A stretch of 64,000 nucleotides of DNA from Hymenobacter actinosclerus (GCF_900111515.1 NZ_FOHS01000002.1:1-64000), one strand, 5' to 3'. Counted from the first letter of the stretch, positions 18,057 through 26,973 are shown. Notes: generated from the letters alone by a model not told the origin. Numbers and translations are program-made.

Positions 18057-18387
18057 ATAACGGTTTTAAAATACTGTTAAACAGTTAGTTATGAGCCCCT
18101 GAATATAGAATAGTAAAAGAATAGCTTTAAGAAGACAGAAGAGACTCTGATTTTTTGAAAGTTAAAAAGGCTAAAGCAGCTTTGTAATCCGGCTAATTTA
18201 GCCAAAAAAGGGCCTCCAGGAGTAAATTAGGGCCATATAGGGCGCCGGTAGAATTGCAGGGAATCACGTGGGCCTAAAGGAATTATCTCTTCGAGCGACT
18301 ACGTGAAAAATGGCACTTGCTTTTTGCGGTCATTCGCTCCACTCGGATGATGTAGAATAAGCCGCCGATCTACGTGAGAAATGGCAC
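18057..18387. other. AT-rich origin segment and two inverted iterons
   Basis: The stretch 18057-18290 is clearly more AT-rich than its surroundings and has no gene. It is the likely unwinding region of the origin. Two iterons in reverse orientation follow at 18299-18316 (CTACGTGAAAAATGGCAC) and 18370-18387 (one mismatch), of a kind that often acts in copy control. The plasmid-derived part appears to end at about 18390, where a chromosomal-type pseudogene begins. Confidence 0.7.
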
Positions 18388-18394
18388 CCCCCTC

Positions 18395-18940
18395 CCCTAC
18401 GCCCGCGAAGTGATAACCAAAGTTTTAAACAAAGTGGTGCGCAAACTGGAGGAAAAGCTGGCCAACTCCCTGCGCCAGACCATGTAGACGGCCCTACTAG
18501 GCGGGATTGCATGCAACGCAACCCCCATTTCCACAAAACTAACTGGGGCGCCACTATCAAAGCTCACCTGCGCTACTACCAGATGGCGCACAAAACTGTG
18601 ATTGCCAAGCGGCTGGTAGGGTTTGGGCGGCGCGGGCAGGCGCTCACAGCGACAGCGCTGTGCGTGGACTAGACCGGCTTGATAGCCCGTCGGTGGTGTA
18701 CGCGGGCAAAGTTGGCGCGATACCCGCCGCGCTGATGGCGGTGATAACCTACTTGGTCGTCTTCAATACGGCCATCGTCAACCTGCGCCAAGACCTGCGC
18801 GCCTCGGGGGACCGGCTCTTTAGCATGCAATTGGGCGGGGGAGCGACCTAGGCACTCCCGTATTGCCAGCAGCTCATCACCCGGTTTACGGACACCATTC
18901 TGGCGCTTATTACCGCCTTGTATGAACGAGACAGCGGGCT
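18395..18940 (+). pseudogene. VWA-domain protein remnant, truncated by IS5
   Basis: Plus-strand frames encode YAREVITKVLNKVVRKLEEK, then (after TAG and a shift near 18505) RNPHFHKTNWGATIKAHLRY and IAKRLVGFGRRGQALTATAL, then LCVD-stop-TG where functional relatives have the MIDAS motif VDQSGSMA. SVVYAGKVGA, YLVVFNTAIVNL, MQLGGGAT and YCQQLITR follow. This is the C-terminal part of a YehP-like VWA protein with several stops. It ends at the IS5 insertion (18942), and its N-terminal part is missing next to the plasmid origin. Confidence 0.8.
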
Positions 18941-18941
18941 A

Positions 18942-19789
18942 GAGGCTGTTATGCACTGGTGGCGTAATTTAGGGGATGGCACAACGAAATGGTTATCCCA
19001 GCGACGTGACGGATGACGAATGGGCGTTTGTAGCGCCCTATCTGGCCCTGGTGCGCGAAGACGCGCCACAACGGCAGCACGACCTTCGGGCCGTCTTCAA
19101 TGCCCTGCGCTACTTGGTTAAAACCGGCTGCGGCTGGCGTTACTTACCCCACGACCTGCCGCCCTGGCCCGCCGTGTACCAGCAGTGGGCCCGCTGGCGC
19201 GACAACCGCTGTTTTGAGCATATGATGGCCGATTTGCGCGAGTTGGCCCGCGTGTTGGCCGGACGAAAGGCTGAGCCCACGGCCGTCATATTGGACTCGC
19301 GCACGGTGCAGAGCACGCCCGAAAGCGGGGCCCGCGCCGGCTACGACGGGGCCAAGCGGCGCAAGGGCAGCAAGGTGCATGTGGCCGTCGACACGCTGGG
19401 CCACCTGCTGGCCGCCATCGTCACGCCGGCCAACGAGCCCGACCGCGGGCAGGTTGACGCGCTCTGTGAGCGGGTGCAGCAGGTCACGGGCCAAACCGTG
19501 CAGGTAGCCTATGTCGACCAGGGCTACACGGGCGAAGACGCTGAGTACGCGGCCGCCGTGCACGACATTGACTTACAAGTCATTGCCAAGCCCGAAGGCC
19601 AGACCGGCTTTGTGCTGCTGCCCCGCCGCTGGGTCGTCGAGCGCAGCTTTGGCTGGGCCGCCCGCTTCCGCCGCCTAGCCCGCGACTACGAACGCCTGGC
19701 CCTGACGATGCAGCAATTTCACTTCCTGGCCTTCGTTACACTCCTGCTGGCAAAAGGCGTTTTCCGAGCCACCAGTCCATAACAGCCTC
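18942..19789 (+). mobile_element. IS5-family insertion sequence (intact)
   Basis: About 848 bp. The left end begins GAGGCTGTTATGCACTGGTGG and the right end is its complement with one mismatch. TA flanks both ends (18940-18941 and 19790-19791). It carries one complete transposase. The window's first 88 bases are the right end of an almost identical copy, so this family has moved recently. Confidence 0.9.
18976..19782 (+). CDS. IS5-family transposase
   Basis: A 268-residue DDE transposase starting MAQRNGYPSDVTDDEW. The catalytic residues are present in ILDSRTVQST (Asp), VAYVDQGYTG (Asp) and PRRWVVERSFGW (Glu, with the family's Trp). It is near-identical to the copy cut by the window start and closely related to 13003-13809. 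The intact frame and inverted repeats suggest it can still move. Confidence 0.94.
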   Translation: MAQRNGYPSDVTDDEWAFVAPYLALVREDAPQRQHDLRAVFNALRYLVKTGCGWRYLPHDLPPWPAVYQQWARWRDNRCFEHMMADLRELARVLAGRKAEPTAVILDSRTVQSTPESGARAGYDGAKRRKGSKVHVAVDTLGHLLAAIVTPANEPDRGQVDALCERVQQVTGQTVQVAYVDQGYTGEDAEYAAAVHDIDLQVIAKPEGQTGFVLLPRRWVVERSFGWAARFRRLARDYERLALTMQQFHFLAFVTLLLAKGVFRATSP

Positions 19790-19830
19790 TAGGGATACGC
19801 ACTCTCACTAGCGACCCAAACCGGTTTTCG

Positions 19831-20310
19831 GTGGGCTATGTGCTAAGCTTCTCTGACGAAGTGGCGGTGCTACGTATTATTAATCGCGACGGTATGCCCA
19901 CTGCCATCCAATCCTACAATATGGCCGACGTATTTCAGATTGACTACGATGACCAGTATATCCGTCATATTGAATTCAAAGCTGATAATCTGGATAAAGT
20001 ATACGCTGGCCTTAAATCTCCGGCATTCCTGGAACAGGAGTACCTGACGATACCACTGTTGTTAGAAAGGGCACATGAGCAAGGACAGCTCGTGAATGTG
20101 TACACGCAAATCGGCATGGATTACTCGGGCTATGTGCGCCGCCTTACGGCCGAGCAAGTGCTCATGGAGTGCTACACCGAGTATGGCGCTAATGACGGAC
20201 TGGTGGTCTTCCGCATCGAAGACGTGCAAAACTTCATCTGGAGCAACGAAGATACCCGGGTCCTGGAACTACGCCTGAGCCGCCAGCGGAGTAATACGGA
20301 TGGAGAATAG
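19831..20310 (+). CDS. Hypothetical protein, probably 5'-truncated by IS5
   Basis: The 159-residue frame (from the GTG at 19831) encodes GYVLSFSDEVAVLRIINRDG, VFQIDYDDQYIRHIEF and a C-terminal YTEYGANDGLVVFRIEDVQN. It resembles a widespread small Bacteroidota protein without known function, whose typical start includes a segment like DPNRFSVGYV. That segment is encoded just upstream in the same open frame back towards the IS5 boundary (19791), with no start codon. The N-terminus was therefore probably removed by the insertion. Whether a shortened protein is made is unknown. Confidence 0.6.
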   Translation: MGYVLSFSDEVAVLRIINRDGMPTAIQSYNMADVFQIDYDDQYIRHIEFKADNLDKVYAGLKSPAFLEQEYLTIPLLLERAHEQGQLVNVYTQIGMDYSGYVRRLTAEQVLMECYTEYGANDGLVVFRIEDVQNFIWSNEDTRVLELRLSRQRSNTDGE

Positions 20311-20334
20311 GGCGCGGTAGTCCTTACAATCAGC

Positions 20335-21711
20335 TTAACTCAGAATCCGCAGCGAGTCGGCGTGGATGAGCTGGGAGCCCTGGTAACGGCCTTCGCGGGG
20401 GCCGTTTTCGAGGTTGAGCACGCCGCGGGGGCAGGCCGTGGAGCACATGCCGCAGCCCACGCAGGAGGCCCGGATGATGGGCTCACCGCGCTGGGCATAC
20501 TGCTTGACGTCGATGCCCATTTCGCAGACGTTGGAGCAGTTGCCGCACGAAATGCACTGAGCGCCGTTGGTGGTGATGCGGAAGCGCGAGAAGTGCTTCT
20601 GGAGCAGCCCCAGGTAGGCGGCCATCGGGCAGCCGAACCGGCACCACACCCGCGCCCCCATCAACGGGTAAAAGCCCACCCCAATCACGCCCGAAAACAC
20701 TGAGCCGATGGCGAAGCCGTAGGCCTGGCTGAGCGGCTGCGTAACGGAGGCCAGGGCCGGCACCGCGCCCGAGGCGCCCACCCACAGCAGGGCCGTAAGC
20801 AGCACGATAACTACCAGCACGGTGTAGATAATGCGTACTTCCCACTTCCAGGCGGTGCGGCTGGTGTCGGCGAGCTGGCGGTACGGGTCGCCGGCGGTTT
20901 CGGCCAGGCCGCCGCAGCCGCACACCCACGAGCAGTACCAGCGCTTGCCGAAAAAGTAGGTGAGCACGGGCACGCCGACCAGGGAAATAACGGCCGTCCA
21001 GAACACCATGAACACGCCCAGCCCCGGCCCGCCATCCTTCAGCAGGTAGCCTACGGTATCCGGAAACAGGTACTCCGGCTTGAGGGGCCAGAAGTAGCTG
21101 AAATAGAACTCGGGCCGCTGAAAGGCCAGCAGCAGCCCCGGCAGCAGAAAGGCAAAGCCCAGCTGAAAAAACATCAGCACCCCGGTGCGGATGAGGTGGT
21201 AGGGCGAGTGGCGGTACTTCCAGAGCGCCCGCCCGCCCATCAGCAAGATGGCCAGCGTGTAGAAGGTGCCGTACAAAAACCACTGGTCGGAGGGCCGGTT
21301 GCGCAGCAGCTGGCTGACCGGGTCGAGGGCGTGCACGAGCTGGTTGAGGGGGCCGAAATTGCCCTGGTCGTCGGGGCTGCTGAACCAGTAGAGGATGACG
21401 TAGAAGCCCGTGAGCACGAGGCCCGTAACCCAGGCCACGGCCCCGCGGCTGGTGCTGGCGCGCAGCCACAGGTTATGGTTGTGCACTCCCGGCGGCTTGC
21501 GGCCGTATTTCCAGGCGGCCCAGCCCAGCGTACCGGCGCTCAGCAGCCCCAGCGCCGCGTAAAAGCACCAGCGGGCCCGCCAGGCATCAGCATCGAACGT
21601 GGCGGGCAGCAGCAGCAGCAGCCCCAGGGCCACCAGGCTCAGCAGCAGCTTTTCGGTGCCCGCCACCTCGGGCAGCGGCGCATCGGCAGTCAGGGTTTGG
21701 GAGGAATCCAT
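20335..21711 (-). CDS. Polytopic membrane 4Fe-4S protein (NapH/NosR-like)
   Basis: A 458-residue protein with an N-terminal helix (LLLSLVALGLLLLLPATF), about six hydrophobic segments, a cytoplasmic-type cluster motif CSWVCGCGG near residue 258, and a C-terminal double 4Fe-4S ferredoxin: CISCGNCSNVCEMG and CVGCGMCSTACPRG. Proteins of this type pass electrons between quinones and soluble or periplasmic redox partners. It lies third in a minus-strand set behind a small membrane protein and an FAD oxidoreductase, which suggests they form one electron-transfer system. The acceptor is unknown. ATG at 21709-21711. Confidence 0.88.
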   Translation of the reverse strand: MDSSQTLTADAPLPEVAGTEKLLLSLVALGLLLLLPATFDADAWRARWCFYAALGLLSAGTLGWAAWKYGRKPPGVHNHNLWLRASTSRGAVAWVTGLVLTGFYVILYWFSSPDDQGNFGPLNQLVHALDPVSQLLRNRPSDQWFLYGTFYTLAILLMGGRALWKYRHSPYHLIRTGVLMFFQLGFAFLLPGLLLAFQRPEFYFSYFWPLKPEYLFPDTVGYLLKDGGPGLGVFMVFWTAVISLVGVPVLTYFFGKRWYCSWVCGCGGLAETAGDPYRQLADTSRTAWKWEVRIIYTVLVVIVLLTALLWVGASGAVPALASVTQPLSQAYGFAIGSVFSGVIGVGFYPLMGARVWCRFGCPMAAYLGLLQKHFSRFRITTNGAQCISCGNCSNVCEMGIDVKQYAQRGEPIIRASCVGCGMCSTACPRGVLNLENGPREGRYQGSQLIHADSLRILS

Positions 21712-21736
21712 TGGTCAGGCTTGCATATATAAAGAA

Positions 21737-21892
21737 CGTCGTTGCGGGAAGCGCGAAGCAGTCCGGGAATCACCAGCAAAGTTCTGTGAAGAGAAAGCCT
21801 TTTAAATAGCCGCGCTGAATAAGGACTTTCTGCTTGGAAATACTTGTCATTTTGCCCAGCCAGATTGCCTCGCGCCGCTCGCAATGACGTGC
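21737..21892. repeat. Degenerate long inverted repeat (GTCATTGCGAGC family)
   Basis: The left arm near 21737 (GTCGTTGCGGGAAGCGCGAA) and the right arm near 21862-21888 (GATTGCCTCGCGCCGCTCGC, then AATGAC) are imperfect complements and match the better-conserved copy at 59717-59869. It lies in the gap between two genes of the redox set. Confidence 0.55.
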
Positions 21893-21898
21893 CCTTTC

Positions 21899-21934
21899 GC
21901 ACTTCTCACTTCTCACTTCTCACTTCTCACTTCT
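21899..21934. repeat. Heptamer tandem repeat (CACTTCT)
   Basis: Five tandem copies of CACTTCT run up to and into the stop codon of the small membrane protein at 21933-22157. The same unit makes the longer array at 34878-35054. Confidence 0.8.
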
Positions 21935-22157
21935 AATGATGATGGTGGCCGTCGGAGGGTTTGCCGAACAGGTTGAGCAGCGAGCCAACGATATAGAGGC
22001 CCAGCCAGCACCAGTAGAGGTAGAGGTAGCCTTCGGGGCGCGGATAGTCGAGCAGGCGGATGATGAGCTGGGCGCCGCCGCTCATGATGGCGCCCACCAG
22101 GGCAATGTACTGGAAGCTGTTGAGGGCGCTGGGGTGGTAAAGCTTGCTGAAATCCAT
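21933..22157 (-). CDS. Small two-helix membrane protein with His tail
   Basis: A 74-residue protein: MDFSKLYHPSALNSFQYIAL leads into one transmembrane segment (residues ~17-37), then YLYLYWCWLGLYIVGSLLNL (second segment), ending GKPSDGHHHH. The terminal His cluster is natural and could bind a metal. It lies between the FAD oxidoreductase (38 bp upstream) and the 4Fe-4S membrane protein, so it is probably a subunit or assembly factor of that system. No family was recognised. Its stop codon abuts the heptamer array. Confidence 0.75.
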   Translation of the reverse strand: MDFSKLYHPSALNSFQYIALVGAIMSGGAQLIIRLLDYPRPEGYLYLYWCWLGLYIVGSLLNLFGKPSDGHHHH

Positions 22158-22195
22158 GCGGGAAAGGAAAAATAGAGTCGGAATACGCTGTCCGG

Positions 22196-23527
22196 CTATA
22201 CGCGGAACAGGCCCTTGCGGCGGCGCAGCTGCACCGCGTGTTGTGGGAACTGCTGGTTAAAGTCCGCCACAATAATCTTCTCATACTGGCGGAAAAACTC
22301 AGGGTCGAAGTTGGCCGCGCCCAGGTTGGCCAGCACCTCGGTAACCGGCGTGCCGGCTTGCAGCCAGGCGGCCCAGGTGTCGTGGCGCTGGCGCAGGCCC
22401 AGCACGTTCAGGCCCGTAACGGCCAGCGAGTCGGACCGGAAGTTGATGCGTAGCAGCGCCGCGCGGGTGGGGTGCTGCCAGCAGAAACTGAGTTCGCCCG
22501 TAACTGGTTCGGCGGGCACGCGGCCGTAGGTCTGGTATTCGAGGTCGAAGAACTTGGCCGAGTTAAACCACTGGCCGCGCCGGTAGGGGCGGGGGGCGGC
22601 CCCGCAGAGGGTGTGGGCCACGGTTTCGCCCTGCTGGCGGCCAGTGTACCAGAGCTGCTCGACGGCCACCTCGCCCTGGGCAACTACCCGCAGCTGGGCA
22701 CAGTCGCCGGCCGCGTACACGTCGGGGGCGCTGGTTTGCAGGTGCTCATCCACGAGCACGCCCCGGTCGGTTTCCAGGCCACCGAGCTTCGCCAAATCCA
22801 GGTTGGGCTCAACGCCGATGGCCAGGCCCAGCCACTGGCAGGGCAGCTCCCGGCCGTCGGTGGTGCGCACGGCCCGCACCCGGCCGTTTGCGTCGCCTAT
22901 AATCTGCTCCAGCCCGGTTGCGTAGCGCGTAAGGATGTGGTGGGCATCAAGCTGGTGCTGCACCAGCGCGGCTTCCTCGGGCGGCAGCACCGAGCCCCAG
23001 TAGCGGGCGTCGCGGATGAGCATGGTAACCCGGATGCCCTTGACGGCCAGCATCTCGGCCAGCTCCACCCCAATCAGGCCGCCGCCCACAATTACGGCCT
23101 CGCGCACGCCCTGGCGGGTGTCGCGGGTCATCAGCTCCAGGTCGGGCAGCGTCACGAAGGTTTGCACGCCGGTTAGCTCCGAGCCGGGCCAGATGCCCCG
23201 GCGGCCCCGCGAGCCGGTGGCCAGCAGCAGCTTGTCGTAGCTCAGCGCCGGGCCGTTGTCGAGCTGCACGGTTTTGGTGGCGGCATTAAGGCCGGTGGCC
23301 GTGGCGTGCACCAGCTCCAGGCGGTTTTCGGCCCAGAACCAGTCTTCGTAGGGCTTAATGTCCTGGTAGCGCAGGTCGCCCAGGTACACGTACATCAGGG
23401 CCGGCCGCGAGAAGTGGTGGGCGCTTTCGGCCGACACCAGCGTGATGCGGGCCTCGGGCCGCAGCCGCCGCGCCGTGAGGGCGCAGGTAACGCCGGTGAT
23501 GCCGTTGCCGATGATAACCAGGTGCAT
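22196..23527 (-). CDS. FAD/NAD(P)-dependent oxidoreductase (rubredoxin/nitrite-reductase-like)
   Basis: A 443-residue pyridine-nucleotide-disulphide-type oxidoreductase. The FAD site is VIIGNGITGVTCALTARRL, the second dinucleotide site is AVIVGGGLIGVELAEML, YDKLLLATGSRGR follows the first, and DVYAAGDCAQ is the C-terminal FAD motif. A ~130-residue C-terminal extension has no clear match. It lacks a CxxC redox pair, so it resembles the ferredoxin/rubredoxin reductase group. It is the first gene of the minus-strand set with 21933-22157 and 20335-21711 and could feed NAD(P)H electrons to the membrane Fe-S protein. Confidence 0.88.
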   Translation of the reverse strand: MHLVIIGNGITGVTCALTARRLRPEARITLVSAESAHHFSRPALMYVYLGDLRYQDIKPYEDWFWAENRLELVHATATGLNAATKTVQLDNGPALSYDKLLLATGSRGRRGIWPGSELTGVQTFVTLPDLELMTRDTRQGVREAVIVGGGLIGVELAEMLAVKGIRVTMLIRDARYWGSVLPPEEAALVQHQLDAHHILTRYATGLEQIIGDANGRVRAVRTTDGRELPCQWLGLAIGVEPNLDLAKLGGLETDRGVLVDEHLQTSAPDVYAAGDCAQLRVVAQGEVAVEQLWYTGRQQGETVAHTLCGAAPRPYRRGQWFNSAKFFDLEYQTYGRVPAEPVTGELSFCWQHPTRAALLRINFRSDSLAVTGLNVLGLRQRHDTWAAWLQAGTPVTEVLANLGAANFDPEFFRQYEKIIVADFNQQFPQHAVQLRRRKGLFRV

Positions 23528-23728
23528 AGCGTCGGTGAGGAAAACGAAAGGGGTAGCGGGCGGTTATACTGTTGCCCGACGCCGCACACCCGGAACACGC
23601 GGGGCCGCCAGGTGTTTGAAAGCGAAGACACCCCGGCTCACCTACGAAAGTAGCCCGAATTTAGACTTAACCCCACCTGTTGGCCCCGCGTAAAGCAAAC
23701 ATCTTCTTTCACTCCCTTCGTTAATCCC

Positions 23729-24133
23729 ATGGCTACTGCTAACCAAAACGACAACGACCTGAATACCAACAAGCAAATCGTGAACGACACGAACAGCGCT
23801 ATTCCCGACAACGAGCAACTCCAGCAGAAGCAGGAGTACGACGAGCTGCTCAGCAACGGCAAAGATGCCTCCGACCCCTCGGCCCAGCGCAACGTGGGCG
23901 CCGGCGGCTATACCCAGCGCGCCGACCAGAAGGACCAGCTCGAAAACCTGACTATCGGCGGCGGCGAGGGCGTGCCCCAGGGCGGCAACGACCACTCCGA
24001 CGCGGCCCCGGCCAACACCGGTCCCGGTTTCGGGGTAGAGGGCAGCTACGAAATGGGCAACGGCGTGCGCACCCAGGACCAGGAGTTTGGCGACGATGCC
24101 CCCAGCGGCCCCGCCAAGCCCGCCCACGACTAA
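23729..24133 (+). CDS. Small hydrophilic, disordered protein
   Basis: A 134-residue protein rich in Asn, Asp, Gln and Gly, starting MATANQNDNDLNTNKQIVND, with no hydrophobic segment, Cys or signal peptide. It looks intrinsically disordered, like stress-related hydrophilic proteins, but no family was recognised. A strong hairpin follows at 24154. Codon use matches the neighbours, so it is probably a real gene. Confidence 0.65.
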   Translation: MATANQNDNDLNTNKQIVNDTNSAIPDNEQLQQKQEYDELLSNGKDASDPSAQRNVGAGGYTQRADQKDQLENLTIGGGEGVPQGGNDHSDAAPANTGPGFGVEGSYEMGNGVRTQDQEFGDDAPSGPAKPAHD

Positions 24134-24153
24134 GGCGCGACCGGCAAAAATAA

Positions 24154-24231
24154 AGGCCCCGCAGGGTGTCTGGCTACCTCTGATCGTATCCTCGGATTCG
24201 GTGAAGGCAGGCCAGACGTCCTGCGGGGCCT
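24154..24231 (+). terminator. Long hairpin terminator
   Basis: AGGCCCCGCAGG plus TGTCTGGC pairs with GCCAGAC plus CCTGCGGGGCCT, giving about 19 paired bases around a loop of some 35 bases, followed by TCTGCTTTT. It ends the gene at 23729-24133. The rest of the gap to 24457 holds a small hairpin (TTTTTAACC...GGGTTGAAAAA near 24310) and a near -7 element TATCTTTA near 24354. Confidence 0.7.
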
Positions 24232-24457
24232 CTGCTTTTATCAGCCGGCCTATTTCAAGGACGAATTGCGAATAATAGGCTAAAGCAACTCTTTCTCTGG
24301 GCAGAATTGTTTTTTTAACCGAAGAAAGGGTTGAAAAAGACAGCACGAATCCTATATCTTTAGGAGCCGATAATGTCGGATCAGGATAATACAGAAGCTA
24401 TTGTCTTAATCCGGCAACTCAGGCGCTCTTCTTTTTTGCTTTTACCAAGCCGCGCTT

Positions 24458-25195
24458 ATGGACCCTTCTACTCCCACCACGCCCGAAACCACGCCCGAAA
24501 ACGAGGACTATTCGCCCGGTATGTTCCCGGACGAGCAGGAACTGTCGTCGGGCAACGGCCGGCTGGCACTCATTGCCGGCGGCATTGTGGCCGCCGTGCT
24601 GGCCGGTTACCTGATGCTGCCGGCCTCCATAACCCAGGCCAGCAGCGCCCCCGAGCTGCCCACCCCTACCATGGAGCTAGGCGAAGCCTCGATAACGGGT
24701 ACGCGCATCGCCGACGAAACGGCGCCCGCTACGGCTGCCACTGCCACTGCCGCCGCTACGCCCGCCGATGCGGCCAAGCCGACCCCGGCCGCCGCCGCGC
24801 GTACGGCTGCCGCTGCCCGCGCCGCCGCCAACCCGGCCACCGCCGCCGCCGATAACGACGCGGATGAGCCAATACTGGCTCCGGTAGTGCCCGCCACCCC
24901 CGTAGCGGTGGCAGAGCCCATCGAAACCGCCCCCGCTACGCTGAACATGACCGGCCGGGTGCTGGACGAAAACGGCCGTCCGCTGGCCGGCGCCACCATT
25001 CTGCTCAAAGGCTCGCGCGCGGCCACCAGCACCGACGCCAACGGCAACTACTCGCTCGAAGTGCCGGCCGGCACCGAAAACACGCTGCTCTATGGCTACG
25101 GCGGCTACGAAGACCAGCTGCTTCGCTCGCGCAACGCCAAAACCCAGGTTGTGACGCTGCTGCCCAAGGAAGGCACCAAGCGCCGCAAAAGGTAG
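24458..25195 (+). CDS. Membrane-anchored carboxypeptidase-regulatory-like protein
   Basis: A 245-residue protein. An acidic cytoplasmic N-terminus (~35 residues) is followed by one transmembrane helix (LALIAGGIVAAVLAGYLML), a long Ala/Pro/Thr linker (about 60-160), and a C-terminal CarboxypepD_reg-like beta-sandwich: MTGRVLDENGRPLAGATILL and STDANGNYSLEVPAG. It ends in a basic tail KRRKR. The layout resembles anti-sigma or TonB-like envelope adaptors, but neither the zinc-binding helix nor the TonB C-terminal domain is seen. The periplasmic domain probably binds cell-wall or protein partners. Function unknown. Confidence 0.75.
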   Translation: MDPSTPTTPETTPENEDYSPGMFPDEQELSSGNGRLALIAGGIVAAVLAGYLMLPASITQASSAPELPTPTMELGEASITGTRIADETAPATAATATAAATPADAAKPTPAAAARTAAAARAAANPATAAADNDADEPILAPVVPATPVAVAEPIETAPATLNMTGRVLDENGRPLAGATILLKGSRAATSTDANGNYSLEVPAGTENTLLYGYGGYEDQLLRSRNAKTQVVTLLPKEGTKRRKR

Positions 25196-25205
25196 GAGTC
25201 AAGTT

Positions 25206-25288
25206 GAAGAGAAAAAGCTAAAAGGAAAAGCCGTTGAACGCCCGCACGGGGCTTGTTCAACGGCTTTTCCTTTTAGCTTTTTCTCTTC
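25206..25288. terminator. Bidirectional terminator with 34-bp perfect arms
   Basis: The arms 25206-25239 (starting GAAGAGAAAAAGC) and 25255-25288 are perfect complements of 34 bases around a 15-base loop. It lies between two convergent genes (24458-25195 and 25292-26779), with A/T-rich outer parts on both sides, so it can stop transcription from either direction. Confidence 0.9.
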
Positions 25289-25291
25289 GGC

Positions 25292-26779
25292 TTACCCTTC
25301 TTCCTCTCCCTCCAGCTTCTTGAACCGGTTGCGGAACAGGTAGTACACCGGAATGCCCAGGGCCACGAGCATCAGGCCGCGCTGGGCGAATTTGGAGTTA
25401 TCGGGGTCGGTGAGCAGGATAAAGCAGAACGTGGAGGCCAGCGCGATGTAGAGCAGCGGTACCACCGGGTAGCCCCAGGCCCGGTAGGGGCGGGGCGCGG
25501 CGGGGCGGGTGCGGCGCAGCACGAAAATGCCAATGATGGTGATGACGTAGAACAGAATTATCGAGAACATCACATAGTTGAGCAGCTCGCCATATGAGCC
25601 CGACAGGCACAGCAGGCTGGCCCAGGCGCACTGCCCCCACAGGGCCACGCCCGGCACGCCGGCCTTGTTGAGGCGGGCCATACCCCGGAAAAACAAGCCA
25701 TCCTTGGCCATGGCGTAGAAGGCCCGCGCGCCCGCGAGCAGGATGCTGTTGTTGGCGCTGAAGGTGCTAACCATAATCAGCACGGCCATTACGTAGGCTC
25801 CGGGGGCTCCCAGGATGCTTTCGGCGGCGGCCGTGCCTACGCGGTCGTCGGTGGCGTACTGAATGCCGCGGCCCAGCACATCGGTGGCGGCCGGGTCGCC
25901 GTGCAGGGGCAGCACCAGCAGGTACACCAGGTTGATGAGCAGGTACAGCGCCGTTACGATGCCCGTGCCCAGGGCCATGCTGAGCACGATGTTGCGCTCG
26001 GGCCGCACGATTTCGTCGCCCGCGAAGCCAATGTTGGCCCAGGCATCGGAGCTGAACAACGAGCCCGTCATGGCCAGGCCAATGGCCGTAACGAGGGCGG
26101 CCACCGTGAGGGGCGTGCCCTGGCCGGCGGCATCAAAGCTCACGGCCTGCCACACGTTCTGGAAGTTCTGGCTCAGGGCCTCCTGCTTGATGCCGAAAAA
26201 CACGCCCGACAGCACGAGCAGCGCCAACGCCACCAGCTTGGTGCTGCCGAATACATTGGAAATAAACTTGGCCGCCCGCACGCCCCGCGAGTTGATATAG
26301 GTGAGCAGCACCAGCATGGCAATGGCCACCAGCTGCACCATCGTGAACCGAAACGAGCCCAGCAGCGGCATGTTCTGCACCTCAAACAGCACGTTGGTTT
26401 CGGAAATCTGGGGTACCAGCACCCCCGTAAACCGGGCAAAGGCCACGGCCACGGCCGCAATTACACCGGTCTGAATGACGAGAAACAGCGTCCAGCCGTA
26501 CAAAAAGGCCACCAGCTTGTTGTAGGCCTCGCGTAGGTACACGTACTGGCCGCCCACTTTCGGAAACATCGACGACAGCTCGCCGTAGCTCACGGCCCCG
26601 GCCAGCGTAATCACGCCCGTCAGCAGCCACACCACCAGCAGCCAGCCCGAGGAGCCCACTTTGCGGCTGATATCGGAGGAAACGATAAAAATACCGGAGC
26701 CAATCATGCTGCCGGTGACAATCATGACGGCATCAAACAGCGTAATGGCCCGCTGGAAATGGCCTTGCTTTTCAGACAT
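25292..26779 (-). CDS. APC-family amino acid permease
   Basis: A 495-residue inner-membrane transporter with about 12 hydrophobic segments. The family signature of the first helix is present (GSMIGSGIFIVSSDISRKVG), followed by SYGELSSMFPKVGGQYVYLR, typical of LAT/SteT-like amino acid exchangers. FSSDAWANIGFAGDEIVRPERN matches the conserved mid-loop. The substrate cannot be read from sequence. A basic/acidic C-terminal tail (RFKKLEGEEEG) follows the last helix. It stands alone, convergent with 24458-25195. ATG at 26777-26779. Confidence 0.92.
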   Translation of the reverse strand: MSEKQGHFQRAITLFDAVMIVTGSMIGSGIFIVSSDISRKVGSSGWLLVVWLLTGVITLAGAVSYGELSSMFPKVGGQYVYLREAYNKLVAFLYGWTLFLVIQTGVIAAVAVAFARFTGVLVPQISETNVLFEVQNMPLLGSFRFTMVQLVAIAMLVLLTYINSRGVRAAKFISNVFGSTKLVALALLVLSGVFFGIKQEALSQNFQNVWQAVSFDAAGQGTPLTVAALVTAIGLAMTGSLFSSDAWANIGFAGDEIVRPERNIVLSMALGTGIVTALYLLINLVYLLVLPLHGDPAATDVLGRGIQYATDDRVGTAAAESILGAPGAYVMAVLIMVSTFSANNSILLAGARAFYAMAKDGLFFRGMARLNKAGVPGVALWGQCAWASLLCLSGSYGELLNYVMFSIILFYVITIIGIFVLRRTRPAAPRPYRAWGYPVVPLLYIALASTFCFILLTDPDNSKFAQRGLMLVALGIPVYYLFRNRFKKLEGEEEG

Positions 26780-26973
26780 CTGGTAAAGAGAAGAGAGGGA
26801 ATGGGGCCGGAAGATAGAGAATGGCCGGTGAATCGGTGAACGGGTGAGTTGGTGACTGAGTGAATGAGCGGGTTGGCGACTGAGTAAGCCAGACTATCCT
26901 CTGGACGACCTGCCCGGCTGACAAGGACAACCCACCCATTCACCGAGTCACCGCCCGCTCCGGCCCGATTGCC

